This document shows, in pieces, positions 12,250 through 24,656 of a DNA stretch of 64,000 bases. The translations under genes and the position numbers were made by a program. Within the stretch, counting starts at the first letter, position 1; each line of letters opens with the position of its first letter. The stretch is from positions 23,899,853-23,963,852 of the forward strand of contig CM057157.1 in the NCBI GenBank assembly GCA_029962745.1. Reading direction: 5' to 3'. The notes under the pieces are model-generated. The model saw only the letters and a list, made by a program, of their open reading frames with translations. It had not been told where the DNA came from and searched no databases. The DNA comes from Echinometra lucunter (lineage: Eukaryota; Echinodermata; Echinoidea; Camarodonta; Echinometridae).

Positions 12250-14690
12250 TTTTGGAAAGAAAGCTCTGTGGACTCGTGATTGCCATTGCTTGTTGTTTAA
12301 TTCTGCTCGAAGGCAGCGATACAAACGTGATGCCATTTGAATACGATTCATAATACATGTATAACCAACAGATATACAGAATACCAGAACAATCTGCCTT
12401 ATTTGCTAGAATGCAGGGATACCAACTCCGTGCCATTTGGATACAATATTAAGGCACACTCAGACAATAAACAATGATATGTCTCGCAGTTTTTAACACT
12501 TCTTTTAACATAAGGCAGTATTCAAACTCGACACTTTGTCTTGTGTCAAACTCATGAAAACACGGTCAGTCATGTAAGTTAGTGTTTTAATACCGTTTTC
12601 ACAACATAGTAACTGGACTAATTTCAAGTATGCAAAAATATTCGGTTACCATTACTTATTACCGAACAAGTACAGAGTAAACACTTTTATGCCTTTTGAG
12701 TGGCATAAGGACTGGTATAAATATTTATCGAGTGATTGCTGGGCGGTGGTAACTCGACCCAGCAAGCAGTTTACCTGCCAACAGGATGGTACCTAGAGTG
12801 GCAATTCGCATCTTTCTTGTGATGCTAATGCCCCCAAAACACCTTTCACCTAACTTCCCACCATTACGTGATTCGGAGCATCATATCGTTTTTAGCACTC
12901 TACACAATTTAGATCAAACTACTGAGCGTGACTCATCACGATGATGAGCGAGCTGGGAAAGGATAACTTGGCCCAGCAAGCGGTTTACCTGCCAATGGGA
13001 TGGTAACTACAGGGGCAGGCGAGCTACCCCATCCGGCCCAACTTCCCACCATTACATGATTTAGAGCAATCTATATCAATCTACTGAGCATGACCCGTCA
13101 GTATAATGAACGAGCAGGGCGGTGGTAACCTGACCCAGCAATCGGTTCACCTGCCAGACCGATGGTAACTACGGTGGCAGGCAGGCTGCCCCATCCTACC
13201 CAACCTCCCGCCGTTACGTGAACTGGTATCATCTGGGGCAAACTAGATAAATATACTAAGCATGGCGCATCGGGATGATGAGCCAGCTGGACAATAGTAA
13301 CTTGACCTGCAAACGGTTTACCTGCCTACAGGATAGTAACTACAGTGGCAGGCAAACTGCCCCATCCTACACAAACTCTGGCCATTACACGATTTGGAGC
13401 AATCCAGATAAATCCAGATAAACGTACCACACATGGGCAATGGTAACTTGACCCCGCAAACGCTTCACCAGCCAACTGAATGGTAACTAGATTGGCAAGT
13501 GAGCTGGGCGATGATAACTCGACCCGCAAGTGGTTTACCTGCCGACGGCATGGTAACTACAGTGGCAGGCAAGCTGCCCCATCCTACCCAACCTCCCGCC
13601 GTTACGTGAACTGGTATCATCTGGGGCAACTATATAAATATATTAAGCGTGGCTCATCGGGATGATGAGCAAGCTGGGCAATAGTAACTTGACCTGCAAA
13701 CGGTTTACCTGCCTACAGGATGGTAACTACAGTGGCAGGCAAACTGCCCCATCCTACACAAACTCTGGCCATTACACAATTCGGAGCAATCCAGATAAAT
13801 TAACCAAACATGGCTCATCAGAATGATGAGCGAGTTGGGCAATGGTAACTTGACCCCACAAACGCTTCACCAGCCAACGGGATGGTAACTAGATTGGCAA
13901 GTGAGCTGGGCGATGATAACTCGACCCGCAAATGGTTTACCTGCCAACGGCATGGTAACTACAGTGACAGGCAAGCTGCCCCATCCTACCCAACCTCCCG
14001 CCGTTACGTGAACTGGTATCATCTGGGGCAACTATATAAATATACCAAGCGCGGCTCATCGGGATGATGAGCAAGCTGGGCAATGGTAACTTGACCTGCA
14101 AACGGTTTACCTGCCAACAGGATGGTAACTACAGTGGCAGGCAAACTGCCCCATCCTACACAAACTCTGGCCATTACACGATTTGGAGCAATCCAGATAA
14201 ATGTACTGAACATGGGTCATCAATATAACGAACGAGAAATCCCGCCATTATGCGATTCGGACTGATCTAGATACATTAACCAACTTGGCTCGTCTTAATG
14301 ATGAGCAGGCTTCTTCATGTTGCCCAGCCTGTGACCATGCAACTGCATGTGTATTCATATATATCCATCGTATCCCACCACAAAAATTGTATAAGATACC
14401 TATTACTTGCATATGACATTCAATGTATACATTGTAATCTGGGCTGGGTGGGAGGGAATAAAATTTGTTGCCTTCGGGCAGAAAAACGTGTGAAGCAATG
14501 ACGTCTTGGGCGAAAGCGCGCTTTCAGCACAATTGTTATGGTAACCTCTTGTTGACCTCACTGTTTACCTTTTGTGACTTTGTTCGTTATTTGAATATTG
14601 ATGGTCTAGTGATAATGTGTTCCTATATCTGACTGCGTCCAGCCGAGCTTCTCCCAAAATATTAATGATCAGCTTATTGTGATCATGTTA
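12250..14690. mobile_element. Hairpin-ended element, tandem unit 1
   Basis: The unit starts TTTTGGAAAGAAAGCTC and ends GATCATGTTA. Its end carries a perfect 7-bp hairpin (ATGATCA, 8-nt loop, TGATCAT, at 14,665-14,686) just before the terminal GTTA. Its first 597 bp recur at 14,691-15,287 and its last 233 bp at 20,538-20,770 with about one mismatch seen in each. It lies in the T-rich arm of the host MITE, between TTGA and TTTCATCG. A 3' hairpin, insertion at T's, no clear TIR and a central tandem array resemble non-autonomous Helitron/Helentron elements. That class call is inference; the repeat structure is seen directly. Confidence 0.7.
12730..14290. repeat. Tandem array of about 170-200 bp units inside unit 1
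   Basis: About nine units share GGTTTACCTGCC, GATGGTAACTACAGTGGCAGG and CATCGGGATGATGAGC. Higher-order organisation is visible: the segment starting CCATCCTACC recurs at 13,191, 13,579 and 13,981, giving steps of 388 and 402 bp. The short ORFs here repeat with the same step and are not genes. Unit 2 lacks this array. Confidence 0.9.
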
Positions 14691-15293
14691 TTTTGGAAAG
14701 AAAGCTCTGTGGACTCGTGATTGCCATTGCTTGTTGTTTAATTCTGCTCGAAGGCAGCGATACAAACGTGATGCCATTTGAATACGATTCATAATACATG
14801 TATAACCAACAGATATACAGAATACCAGAACAATCTGCCTTATTTGCTAGAATGCAGGGATACCAACTCCGTGCCATTTGGATACAATATTAAGGCACAC
14901 TCAGACAATAAACAATGATATGTCTCGCAGTTTTTAACACTTCTTTTAACATAAGGCAGTATTCAAACTCGACACTTTGTCTTGTGTCAAACTCATGAAA
15001 ACACGGTCAGTCATGTAAGTTAGTGTTTTAATACCGTTTTCACAACATAGTAACTGGACTAATTTCAAGTATGCAAAAATATTCGGTTACCATTACTTAT
15101 TACCGAACAAGTACAGAGTAAACACTTTTATGCCTTTTGATTGGCATAAGGACTGGTATAAATATTTATCGAGTGATTGCTGGGCGGTGGTAACTCGACC
15201 CAGCAAGCAGTTTACCTGCCAACAGGATGGTACCTAGAGTGGCAATTCGCATCTTTCTTGTGATGCTAATGCCCCCAAAACACCTTCCACCCA

Positions 15294-15331
<38 letters not shown>

Positions 15332-16183
15332 ATTACAAAGGTTCCTGAGCACTGAGTTACACTAGTTCATGTGAACAAAAGCTTCCTTCATTCTTTTCCT
15401 TTTCCTTTCTTCTTCTCAGTGCGGGTGGTAATAGTCATTTCTCTCTGATCCTTGCTATTGACAAGAATGATCAATTGCCCATGTTTTTTTTTACAGGGGC
15501 AATTGGCGGACAATTGTCCGCAATGGGCGGACGCTTGCCGCCGAGGTACAGGAGGTGATAAGGGCGAAAAACCAGCAAGATGCAATGGCATTGCTCCCTT
15601 TGTCTGGGGGAATATGCTGGGGAAAATTCCCTTATGGCCCACTTGGCGATTGTGTACAGTGCGACCGAGATGTTTCTCCACCACCAGACCACGGCGGCAA
15701 TGTCCTGCCCGGGGGCTACATTCAATTCCATTCGTTTCAATCACATCCATAACAAGGCAAACCAATATATACAATGCATAAACATTGAAAAGGGGCGTAA
15801 AGAAAAGAATGCGATTAGGAAACAAGACTAATGCTTAAAAATGCAGTGGTTGCAGGAGACATGATTTCCTTAAATGATGCTAGCGCACTGATGTTTTTGT
15901 CCCTGAATGTAACCTGATCATGTATTGTCTATCCATGTGTATTTCAAAGAAAGTTTGTCCGACAGGTAATGCCATCCCTGATGAGGTGATTTGTAATCAG
16001 CCCTGTCTATAACTCATTATCCACCTACATTGTTTGTCGTCTCGGTGTAAGGGACAGTCACAGGCCTGCTGATATCTCTTGGGAAGTAGAGCCAGTTGAT
16101 TTCATTCCACAAGAGAATATGAGTGGAAGTGTCCTTGACCAGGGAATTGAGCTTGTTAATCCCTAGTCTTAGTGGGCTAAGGG

Positions 16184-16436
16184 CTATTCTGGTCCTCTTA
16201 ATGCATCCTCAAGCTTTGGCTCGGCGACTATGATAGAGTCCACATAGAGTAGGGCCACTAACGTGGGGGCCACAAACATTCTGTCTACCTGCCTCTCCCT
16301 GTCCTCCAGCCTTGCACCTCCCTGGCCATGTCCCTGGATGCTGTATGGTGTGCCCAGCTGGAGACGGTTTGCTGCTGCAGTTCTCTCCTTGGCTAAGCGT
16401 ACCATGCTGTCCCTTGCAATCGATATCGGGGCTGCC
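16184..16436 (-). other. Candidate exon in the carried segment
   Basis: A strong acceptor on the minus strand (TTGCTTGTCATTTCAG then GG) opens an 84-codon frame ending in TAG at 16,184-16,186. The predicted peptide is Arg/Glu/Ala-rich (it includes RLAKERTAAANRLQLG) with a hydrophobic stretch near the end (PTLVALLYVDSIIVAEP). Base composition is higher in GC than the surroundings. I do not recognise the family. It could be a terminal exon captured with this DNA, or chance. Confidence 0.25.
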
Positions 16437-17270
16437 CTGAAATGACAAGCAAAATTCTGGCAGTATCTCTTGCTACAAACCAATAAATATCACATTCAGA
16501 CCTAGTTACCCAGTGTTATTTATGCAATAAATTAATGCCAACAGAGGATTGGATGTTCCGTGCCCGTATTGGGCTGGCTGGCGAGTCCCGGACCGTGCCT
16601 GCGGCTAATACGCCCTCTCGTCACTTGTTAGTTATGCCCATATGTATAATGTGGCCTAGCCCCTCCTGTGGCACTGGGGTTAGATGTGCTCTACTCGCAT
16701 TGTTCCTTTACTTACTAACTGTTGCTCGTCACTCAGATGTAGTTCATATTCTGCCATTTATTCACTAGTTCGTTTACTTTTTAATCTCTCCTTTTTCCTC
16801 TTTTTTTTTTTTCAGTACCGTTATTTTTTGTTTCGCTTCTGTTTCATGGTCCGTGTGCCTATTTATCTGCCTACGTGTCTATGCTATTTCATCTTCATTT
16901 ATCCATGCCCATCCTCTCTTGGCACTCCTTACCGCCCTTACACAGAATGAATGGATACCATGTTGGCTGGGGTTGTGCCTGCATAAGGCAATGTTTTCCG
17001 CGACCTTGGGCCGAATTAACACCTGGTTAGGAAAAAGCTATCTATATCACAGACCCAGACTATCCTCTATCGGAAGGTTGTGATAGCCTTAGCTGGGCAT
17101 AACTTTTGTCTTTTTTTTTTTTTTCAATCATTTTGTTTTCTTGGCATGTTGACTTTTCATATTAATTTATCTCTGAGTATTGACTCTGCACCGCAGTATA
17201 CGCCTTTGGCCCTGACATGCTGAAATATTTGTCAATACGTTTCCCAAGTCATATTTGCTTCCTGTTTACA

Positions 17271-17314
<44 letters not shown>

Positions 17315-17736
17315 AGTTATGAATGATCTAGCTCTGGGGGCCTTAAAAAAAAAAGGAAAGGAATAAGAAGAACGATATGTAAGTAGCCCTGACCATCAAT
17401 TTATCGCAATTGGAAAGGCACTCTAGTTATAGTGTGGGGTGGACTCTTCTCAATATGTCGCATAATTTGGGTCTCCAGCTATCTCCCATCGTTATTATCA
17501 TTAATATCATTATTTATCATTATTATATTTATCGTTGTTATTATCATAATTAGTATTATTATTATCAGTTGTAGTAGTGGTAGTAGTAGTAGTACTATTG
17601 TTATTGTCAGTTCAAGAATTTATTTCTCCTACTTTATTTTCTCATTTTTATTATTTACTTATTTATTTTTTCCTTTGTTGGTCCACTACCTTTCTGTAAG
17701 TCCCTAATAATCAAACATCCCGCAAAGTCCACTCAC

Positions 17737-17934
17737 CCATAATATAATCGGGCTGCAACATGTGAGAAAACAGAGGAGGTAAATTTGCCATCTGCGGAAA
17801 GCTGTGCGGCAGACGCGGTTTGGTGCTGGCCGCCTTGATCTCATGAGCCCTGGGCCCAACTCCACCAAACTTCGCAATAGCAATCGTCATCAAAATGGCA
17901 ACTTTCTTATCAAGGCCAATCAGGAAGCAGAATT
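17737..17934 (-). other. Candidate internal exon in the carried segment
   Basis: A minus-strand frame of about 66 codons runs into a consensus donor (ATTATGG then GTGAGT at 17,736-17,731). It contains KVAILMTIAIAKFGGVGPRA followed by a Pro-rich part (KPRLPHSFPQMANLPPLF). The acceptor side (GAG then AATTC) has no good pyrimidine tract. Not identified. Its phase does not obviously join the candidate exon at 16,184-16,436. Confidence 0.2.
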
Positions 17935-20770
17935 CTCACTGTTGCCATAGTATTTATCTCTCTAGCAGGAGTTCCCTTCACTGCAGCTCACCCTGACACG
18001 GGAGCCCCCTGCCCAAAAATGTGAGCTGTGTGGTGAGCTCCTTTAATTTTTACCTCTGCTAGCGCACTCTACACTTACTGCACAGCTCCCCACCAGGTTT
18101 GGACGATTTTGTCGGAGGGCAGCCCTAATTTCTATTCGAACCCACGCGCAGGAGGTCATAAACGTAGGATGTTCTAGATTTGACACCTAACTAAAAAAAC
18201 ATCTGGAGGTGTGGGCAGCCGGTAGAAGGTAGATTTTATATATTTTTCTCCCTTCCTGCAAAAGTTCTCTGTTTCTGCTAAAAATATTTGTGCCAGGGAC
18301 CTACATTGTAATATTTCTCTTGTCGTTCCCTTTGCTATTATCTAATCTCATCTCTCGGGGGTACCCCTTCCCCTGAGTTTGGTAGTCTTCTTGCTGTAAT
18401 TATTAGTCCTTACTAAGGCTACCCGACCTATATTTTGTTAACAAGGTGCCCATATCTGTCAGTGGTTCAGGATCCTGATATCATGCCGGTAGTCTCAGGG
18501 GGTGCCCCATCCTTCCTGATAGCACCTTAAGGTGCAGCACACATTTTAGCAGCTTGGCAAGAGGCCTGCCGCATGGCATGAAAAACTACTCTCCATTAAT
18601 GACTGTGCTGAGATCAATATTCACCCTTTCCAAGCTTAATCTCTTATCTTTCTGGATGAGGACATGCAGCCAGTCTCCCACTATGTGCTAAGAGAATGTG
18701 ACTGGGCGGGTTAGTGTCTGAAACCTAGTCCTTGTGGCCTGCTACCGGTATAATATGTGCATGTAAATAATTCTCCTCCATGTTGGTGCAAATAGTGGGA
18801 ATGCTTCCAGTTCTCCCCCCTAAAATTTCTTGGAGCGGGAACCCAACTGGGCAAGTACTTACCTACCACCCCGACAACCGAGGAATAGGAATAAATGTCG
18901 TTGCCAGGATTTTTTTTTTTTTTTTTTTTTTTTTTCCAAAAACAAGGACACTCCTAAATTTCCTACAATACTAAGGATAGACCTGTGTAGAACTGAGAAA
19001 CATGGTTTAGCATGGTGAAATTTTCTTTCTCTATAGTAGGAATACTCCTGCCTAACAGTTAGCAGGTATATAGGAACCAAGGATGGGAAAGAGATCCCTA
19101 ATGTGGAGCCAGGCTTATTTCTTTCTGCCAATATATACCAGAGTCTATTTCCGTCTGGTATCTGTTATGAGAACGTTTTAAGTTCAATAGAATTTCTGAG
19201 GTTTTGATCCGGATCACTCACATCATAGTGCTCGGTTATCCTGGCCTCGCCCAAAAGGCATGCTGTAGCATGCCAATTGACGGACATAAGATAGCCGTGT
19301 TCTACTAATGGATATTTTATGGACAGGGCAGCACGAGCTGCGCCACCAGCAATCAGCAAATATTTCTCAAAACGCATAATTTTTTATATTGCTAAATACT
19401 TTTCCATCCAGATGGGGGACTGGGAAGGAACTAGGATATATGAGTATCCTGTGTGTAACACATAAATAATTTAAGCAAGTCTCTTGTTCTAACGATTTCA
19501 ATCTGTCATCCTAGAGGGCAGCATATCGCCCAAATTTGGACGGCTCAGCCTCCCATCTATAGCCCTGTATGGATTCGGATAGTGAAAATTACTATCCTAC
19601 TCAAGCCGCAGGAAGCAGGTGACAAGTCAGCAAATTTGAGCCATTGATATTCACGCACGTTACCCGTTGCATAGCCAGACCAAACGCAGTGTAGCACGGC
19701 GTCGGGCAAGGACAGGCATAAAAATTTGGCGAACCAATTCGCTATGCCATTCGCATAGGCCTACAGTACATGTATGAGCGGTCATTCTTCCCGCTGGCCC
19801 TCGGCGGGAAGGACGAATTTTCAGAGTGCAGATGAGGCAGTAAATCATCCCTTTTTCCGTAATTTCTAAGTAATCAAATAATTATGTGAAATAACAAAAC
19901 ACCCCTCAAACATTCAATTTCAAAATAATGTCACTTTCGTAGCTGAGAAAATTCAGCTACATCACAAACGCAATGTTCACCTTGATTTCCTATGCCCGCT
20001 ATTTCCTATGCCCGCTTGTACAGCGTTGTCGCGAAGCGACTATGTACACTGTACTTGTTGTGTTGCTCTTTCACTAGTGGGCCCACTATGCATGAACACT
20101 CATTCTGGCTTCTGTTAAGCCGGTAAGAAAACGATACGTTCCGAGGCAAATTCCCCCGAAAGTATTGACGTCAGTGTGAATAACAAGTACAATTTGCTCT
20201 TTTTTTTACATGTCACCTGCTTCCCCCTGCCGAATCGGGGTAGAATTACCTGTCATTCGTGGGCGAGCCAGTTGCTGGCCTGTGTAGTACCCCGGTCTGT
20301 GCCGCTGCGCTGGGCCAGGTCATCCCGCCGGCTTCCTCTTGCTGTGGCTGCACATCGCAATCCCACTCTTGCAGTAGGGTCTGGTTGAATTTCCTGTCCC
20401 TTTTTTGTCGGAAAGGCCATTGGGTTCGCCCTTTTTGTCAGTGAATGATGCCTGGTCCCCTCCGCCTTTCTCTTTCCCATTTCTGTGAAGCTTCTTATGT
20501 AAAAATTCGATCTTTCGTAATTTTTTCGACAAGAACAATAAAATTTGTTGCCTTCGGGCAGAAAAACGTGTGAAGCAATGACGTCTTGGGCGAAAGCGCG
20601 CTTTCAGCACAATTGTTATGGTAACCTCTTGTTGACCTCACTGTTTACCTTTTGTGACTTTGTTCGTTATTTGAATATTGATGGTCTAGTGATAATGTGT
20701 TCCTATATCTGACTGCGTCCAGCCGAGCTTCTCACAAAATATTAATGATCAGCTTATTGTGATCATGTTA

Positions 20771-20945
20771 TTTCATCGCTAAATCACCGACCAAAGTTAA
20801 TTTCGTACAAAATCAATTTACACAAGTTGATTTTGTCACAAAATCACTGTCTACAGGTGATTTCGTCACGAAATCAACGACCAAATTCGATTTTGTAGAA
20901 AATCAATTTACGAAAGTGCATTTTGTCGACGGAATCATGCACTAG
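20771..20945. mobile_element. Continuation of the MITE left arm
   Basis: The same TTTTGTCACAAAATCA-type words in the same orientation as 12,047-12,249 resume immediately after tandem unit 2. This indicates that the two pieces were contiguous before the insertion. Confidence 0.75.
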
Positions 20946-21574
20946 CTACCGCGTTTACAGACAATGCGACCCGAGATAACTCATGCCGAATGGTCAACCC
21001 GATCCTATTAGTTTTGTTGCAGCCCAGTTTTGTTGAAGCAATTCAGTATGATCTTCCGTATCTGTTGAATAAATAGGTTAAAGAAATCTAGAACAGAAAC
21101 TTTAACTTGAAAATTGGAGAAATGTGGTGAAAAATCAGGCAATCACGGCGCGGAGGTTTAACACTAAAATGTACTTCTTATATTATTATTGCATTAACTG
21201 ATTAAAATTCAGTAGGCCTAGCCCCCTATTTTTATTTTATTGAAAAATATTCATTCAGGATAAATACATGATCAGCCCACGATGTTTTACATCATGGTCC
21301 TGATTAAAGACGTACAACAATAAATAACAGAATATAAAACACAAAATACAAAAAATATGATATATATGCAAATGACATGAAATATGAATGCAATTCGAAG
21401 GGTCTATTAATGTATCAAAAAGTAGAAAGAGAAAAAGTGAAAGATGATGCAAGAAAAGAGAAAGAGTTGGAAGCAATATTGGAGAGAGAAATAATTATGA
21501 GGAAATCGAGGAAAGCACAGAATATAAGAGAAAGAGAAGATAAAGATTTTATACAATTTGAAAATGAACTTGTG
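20946..21574. other. Central region of the palindrome-rich MITE
   Basis: About 630 bp between the two arms. It holds no recognised gene. The Lys/Glu-rich frame at 21,377-21,577 is short and reads into the right arm. Confidence 0.5.
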
Positions 21575-21860
21575 TAAATCGATTTTGTAAGAAACTAACT
21601 TAGGTCGGGGATTTTGTGACAAAATAAACTTTTGTACTTTGATTTTGTACGAAATCAACTTTGGTCGGTGATTTTGTGACGAAATCATCTTTCGTAAACT
21701 GATTTTGTAGATTGATTTTGTACAAAATCAATTTGGTGGGAGATTTGGTGACGGAATAAAATGTGAAGACTGATTTTGTGACACAATAAAATTTTGTAAA
21801 TCATTTTGTGATTTTGTTTTGATTTTGTGACAAAATCAAAGAATTTTGTACAAAATGATA
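21575..21860. mobile_element. Right terminal arm of palindrome-rich MITE
   Basis: About eleven GATTTTGT...ACAAAATCA words end with ATTTTGTACAAAATGATA at 21,860. This is the inverted counterpart of 12,047-12,249 plus 20,771-20,945. Without the tandem insertion the element would be about 1.3 kb long. No longer target duplication than CG or TA is visible. Confidence 0.85.
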
Positions 21861-22349
21861 CGATCCGGGGAGGTCCACGGCGATCAAAACGGGCAACCTC
21901 TGGGGGTGGTCCATGGGGGGCATAGCGCAATCCAGAGCGCGCAGCCCTATTCGCAGTTCACTATGCAGACAGAGCCAAGATAGATCGCGCTACCATCTGC
22001 AGGTGTGAACCCGTGGCGTGCGAGTCGCCAAACGATAGGGCGATCATCTGTCATGTCTGTGGTAATATTGCATAAATGCTCTGTATGGAATCTCTTTTTT
22101 TCAGGGTCAGCAAGGCTTTTCGAAGGAGGAGTAAAATCACCGAGGAAAGATAAGCGGGTTATGTGATCTCTCAAAGCCCGGCCTTTGGACACAAATAAAT
22201 CGGGGGCGATAGGCCTACCTCTATAGTTGTTAACGGATTTTGTCATTATCATATAAGGATGAAGATGATGACGACTGTTATAATAGGGTTTCCCGTCCAA
22301 TTTCGTCACAATTGCACCCAGTTTAATAATGTCATAATAATCACATGGA

Positions 22350-23070
22350 ATAAATACTTTGAAATGCAAAATTATGCATATTACCGGATCTAGAAAAGCT
22401 GTTGATGATGTCTATTATGTAAATGATCAAGCTCTCCAGACGTGCCAGGTGGTTGAGTCTTACAAATATCTCGGCATTATTTTATCTCGTGATTTATCCT
22501 GGTCAGAACAAGTATATTATGTCTTTAATAAATGTTCAAGACTGTATGGGTTAATCAAAAGGATTGTTAACTCCTGAAACCAAATAGTACTCAAACGTCT
22601 TTTCTGTGCTTTATGTGGGCCAATAATGGAGTTCGGTATCCCAGTTTGGCTTCCAAATCAAAAGAAACGCACTTGAAGCCGTCCAACGGCGTTTAACTCG
22701 TTTCTGTTTTTCATACAATGACGCAAACAATCTAACATACGAGAAACCCCTAGCAGTTTTGAACATACGAGAAACCCCTAGCAGTTTTGAACATATCACC
22801 GTTGTATAATAGATTAATTTTCTTGTCAGCTTCTTTTGTAATTACATGCTTGTTCTGTCTGTATGATATGCCACGACATATATTACCTAGCCCAAGGAAA
22901 AGGAAACTAGATACATTATTATTCACTCACGAATTTGCCCGATGTAATGCTCTAAAGTTTACTCGTTTTCACAGTTTTGCCCGCCTATGGGAAAACATTC
23001 CTATGAGTGAAAGAGATCTGTGTTTGAAACCCAATGTTAATGTGATACTTAAGGCTCTTCGAGAGTAATA
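22350..23070 (+). pseudogene. LINE reverse-transcriptase 3' fragment
   Basis: Frames at 22,359-22,577 and 22,787-23,068 encode the part of a non-LTR polymerase after the catalytic YxDD box. The first has the typical SYKYLGIILSRDLSWSEQV segment, as in CR1/L2/Jockey-type elements. The second is the C-terminal tail (PSPRKRKLDTLLFTHEFARC, then a terminal FHSFARLWENIP). A stop and frameshifts lie between them and a 28-bp internal duplication adds further damage, so the copy is dead. The catalytic domain is absent, consistent with 5' truncation. Confidence 0.8.
22733..22793. repeat. 28-bp tandem duplication in the LINE
   Basis: Two identical copies of a 28-bp word beginning ATACGAGAAACCCC and ending GCAGTTTTGAAC lie side by side inside the LINE fragment. 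This changes the reading frame. Confidence 0.9.
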
Positions 23071-23254
23071 TGCCACCAGTTGACAATGCATTTTCATCAC
23101 GTTAATGTAGTGAACTTATTTTACTGGATTAGCCAAGAGAAGGGGTTACTCATCTTGTAACATTGTGTGCATGATTGTTTCCTATTCTAGGTTTTCCAGG
23201 TTTTTTTTTTCTTACACCGCTGAATCTTGAACAATATAGGTGATATCGGTTATC

Positions 23255-23460
23255 TGCCCTTTTACTCCTTTCTTTTTTCGTTTTCTCTCTTCTTTTCCCC
23301 CTTATCTTTCTCTTACTTTCTCTCTTCGTTTTTTTCTCTTCTTCTTATACTCCTCTTTTCTTTTCTCATCTTTCATTTTTACCCCCTCGCTGTTTCATTC
23401 TCCAGCTCCCTTTCTGTTTCTCTCTGCCGATTTTTCCCCCTCTTTTTTTTTTTTTTTTAA
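23255..23460. repeat. Pyrimidine-rich tract
   Basis: An extended CT/T-rich stretch gives the Phe/Ser/Leu-rich frames seen on the plus strand. It is low-complexity and not supported as a gene. Confidence 0.85.
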
Positions 23461-24656
23461 ATATACGCCTCTTAACAACCTGCAATTGCGAATTATGAAT
23501 AAGTCCCCCCCCCCCTCCGGTTCATTGTGTTGGACTGAATTTTAAATGTTTTTGTTAAAATATACGTGGAAATGAACACAGAAAAATGAGAAAAAATCGA
23601 TGACAATATGTAAGAGTGCAATTAAGAGAAATATTTACATAAACAAAAATCTAAATCATCCAACATCCCAACAAAATAGTGATCCATAAAACAGCCGCCC
23701 AAGGAATGAAATGTAACTTACATGCACACAATAATAGCAGATCATGATGGTTGCCTGTTGACCTGAGACATACACAATATACACAGACTGTGAAGTCAGG
23801 CGGCCTTTAAATGAAATTGAAATCCGTATTTTGGGACAAATTGAACTTTTTTTCTTGCTGACGCGAAATTGAATGACAAGTCGCTTCCTTGAATTTAATG
23901 AATTTCTCTCTAAATTAAATGAAATAAAAGTAATGATATAAAACGAAACTGAATGCTTAAAAAATGAACATGAACCATTGAAGCAGAGAGTTGAAGGAAT
24001 TAATAGTTCAAATTTGAACGTCTATTCACGAATTCGAATGCACCTTTGATGAAATCGGGCAGGAAAAACCTATATCATTATCATTATTATTATCATTGTT
24101 AGTTTTGATATAATTATAATCATCATTATTTTCATTATTATCATCATCATCATCATCATTGTTATTATCACCATAATTATTATTATCATTATTATTACCA
24201 CTGTTTTTATTGTTGTTGCTGCTGTTGTTAATATTATTAAAATTACTGTTATTGTAATTGTTGTCATCATCATCATTATTAATCCATATTCTGTCTTGTC
24301 CCATTTTTTTCATAACGCACTACATGTATACCCCAAGCCTCATATACTTCCAGAACAAAAGAACATGATTCAATTGCATGAAATACTTTTGCACTGAAAT
24401 TGCTTTCGAATCAAAGAACAAGAAGGAGTCGCGTTTTTTACAGAGTGATTTTTAAAGTGTAGATCACTTAGGATATCTCTCTATATAAACATGATAAAAG
24501 CATGATAAAAGACTCACATACACCACACGCCAACACAGACGCCCATAGTCTTCCTTCGGCTACGGAGTTCAACGAACAATGTGTCAAATTCCAGCTAAAA
24601 CAAAGGGTCAAATAATTATCATCTTGTCAGATATCTAAAGACTGGAAAGTTAGACA

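Larger units (their letters stand above)
15288..20537. other. 5.2-kb unrelated DNA carried by unit 2
   Basis: This stretch matches nothing else in the window. It contains long T-runs at about 15,298-15,328, 17,273-17,313 and 18,911-18,935, with shorter ones near 16,802 and 17,112. On the minus strand these are poly(A) runs, as left by retroposed sequences. Between them are GC-richer open segments, two of which have splice-like edges on the minus strand (listed separately). No transposase, integrase or reverse-transcriptase motif was recognised. Captured host DNA or a decayed unknown element are both possible. Confidence 0.5.
14691..20770. mobile_element. Hairpin-ended element, tandem unit 2 with 5.2-kb replacement
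   Basis: Unit 2 joins unit 1 directly at GATCATGTTA/TTTTGGAAAG. It keeps the same 597-bp start and 233-bp end, including the terminal hairpin. The tandem array of unit 1 is absent and 15,288-20,537 takes its place. After the unit the host MITE arm resumes with TTTCATCGCTAAATCACC. The near-identity of the shared ends shows that the duplication is recent. Confidence 0.75.
22282..24074. mobile_element. TATAGGTTTTCCC-family element, copy 3, with nested LINE
   Basis: The left end TAATAGGGTTTCCCGTCCAA and right end GGGCAGGAAAAACCTATA are diverged forms of the family termini, each with an AATTTCGTC/GATGAAAT word inside. The right interior has the family's AAATTGAATG words (23,810-24,010). The left half is occupied by a LINE fragment and a pyrimidine-rich stretch. 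The pairing of these two ends is inferred. Confidence 0.55.

Noticed and set aside
13480..14067. Two near-identical 61-codon ORFs
   Set aside because: They are the same frame in successive 402-bp satellite units.
15388..15831. Overlapping ORFs of 83-145 codons on both strands
   Set aside because: No frame stands out, all overlap, and no splice sites or family motif were found.
12047..21860. Polinton/Maverick interpretation of the 9.8-kb inverted-arm structure
   Set aside because: No DNA polymerase B, integrase or capsid-like coding, and the ends do not have the usual 6-bp duplication; internal evidence shows a smaller MITE with an insertion.
22359..22577. Cellular gene on the plus strand
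   Set aside because: The peptide is the post-catalytic segment of a LINE polymerase.
24026..24313. Asn/Asp-rich ORF of 95 codons on the minus strand
   Set aside because: It is a translation of the ATT/ATC microsatellite.
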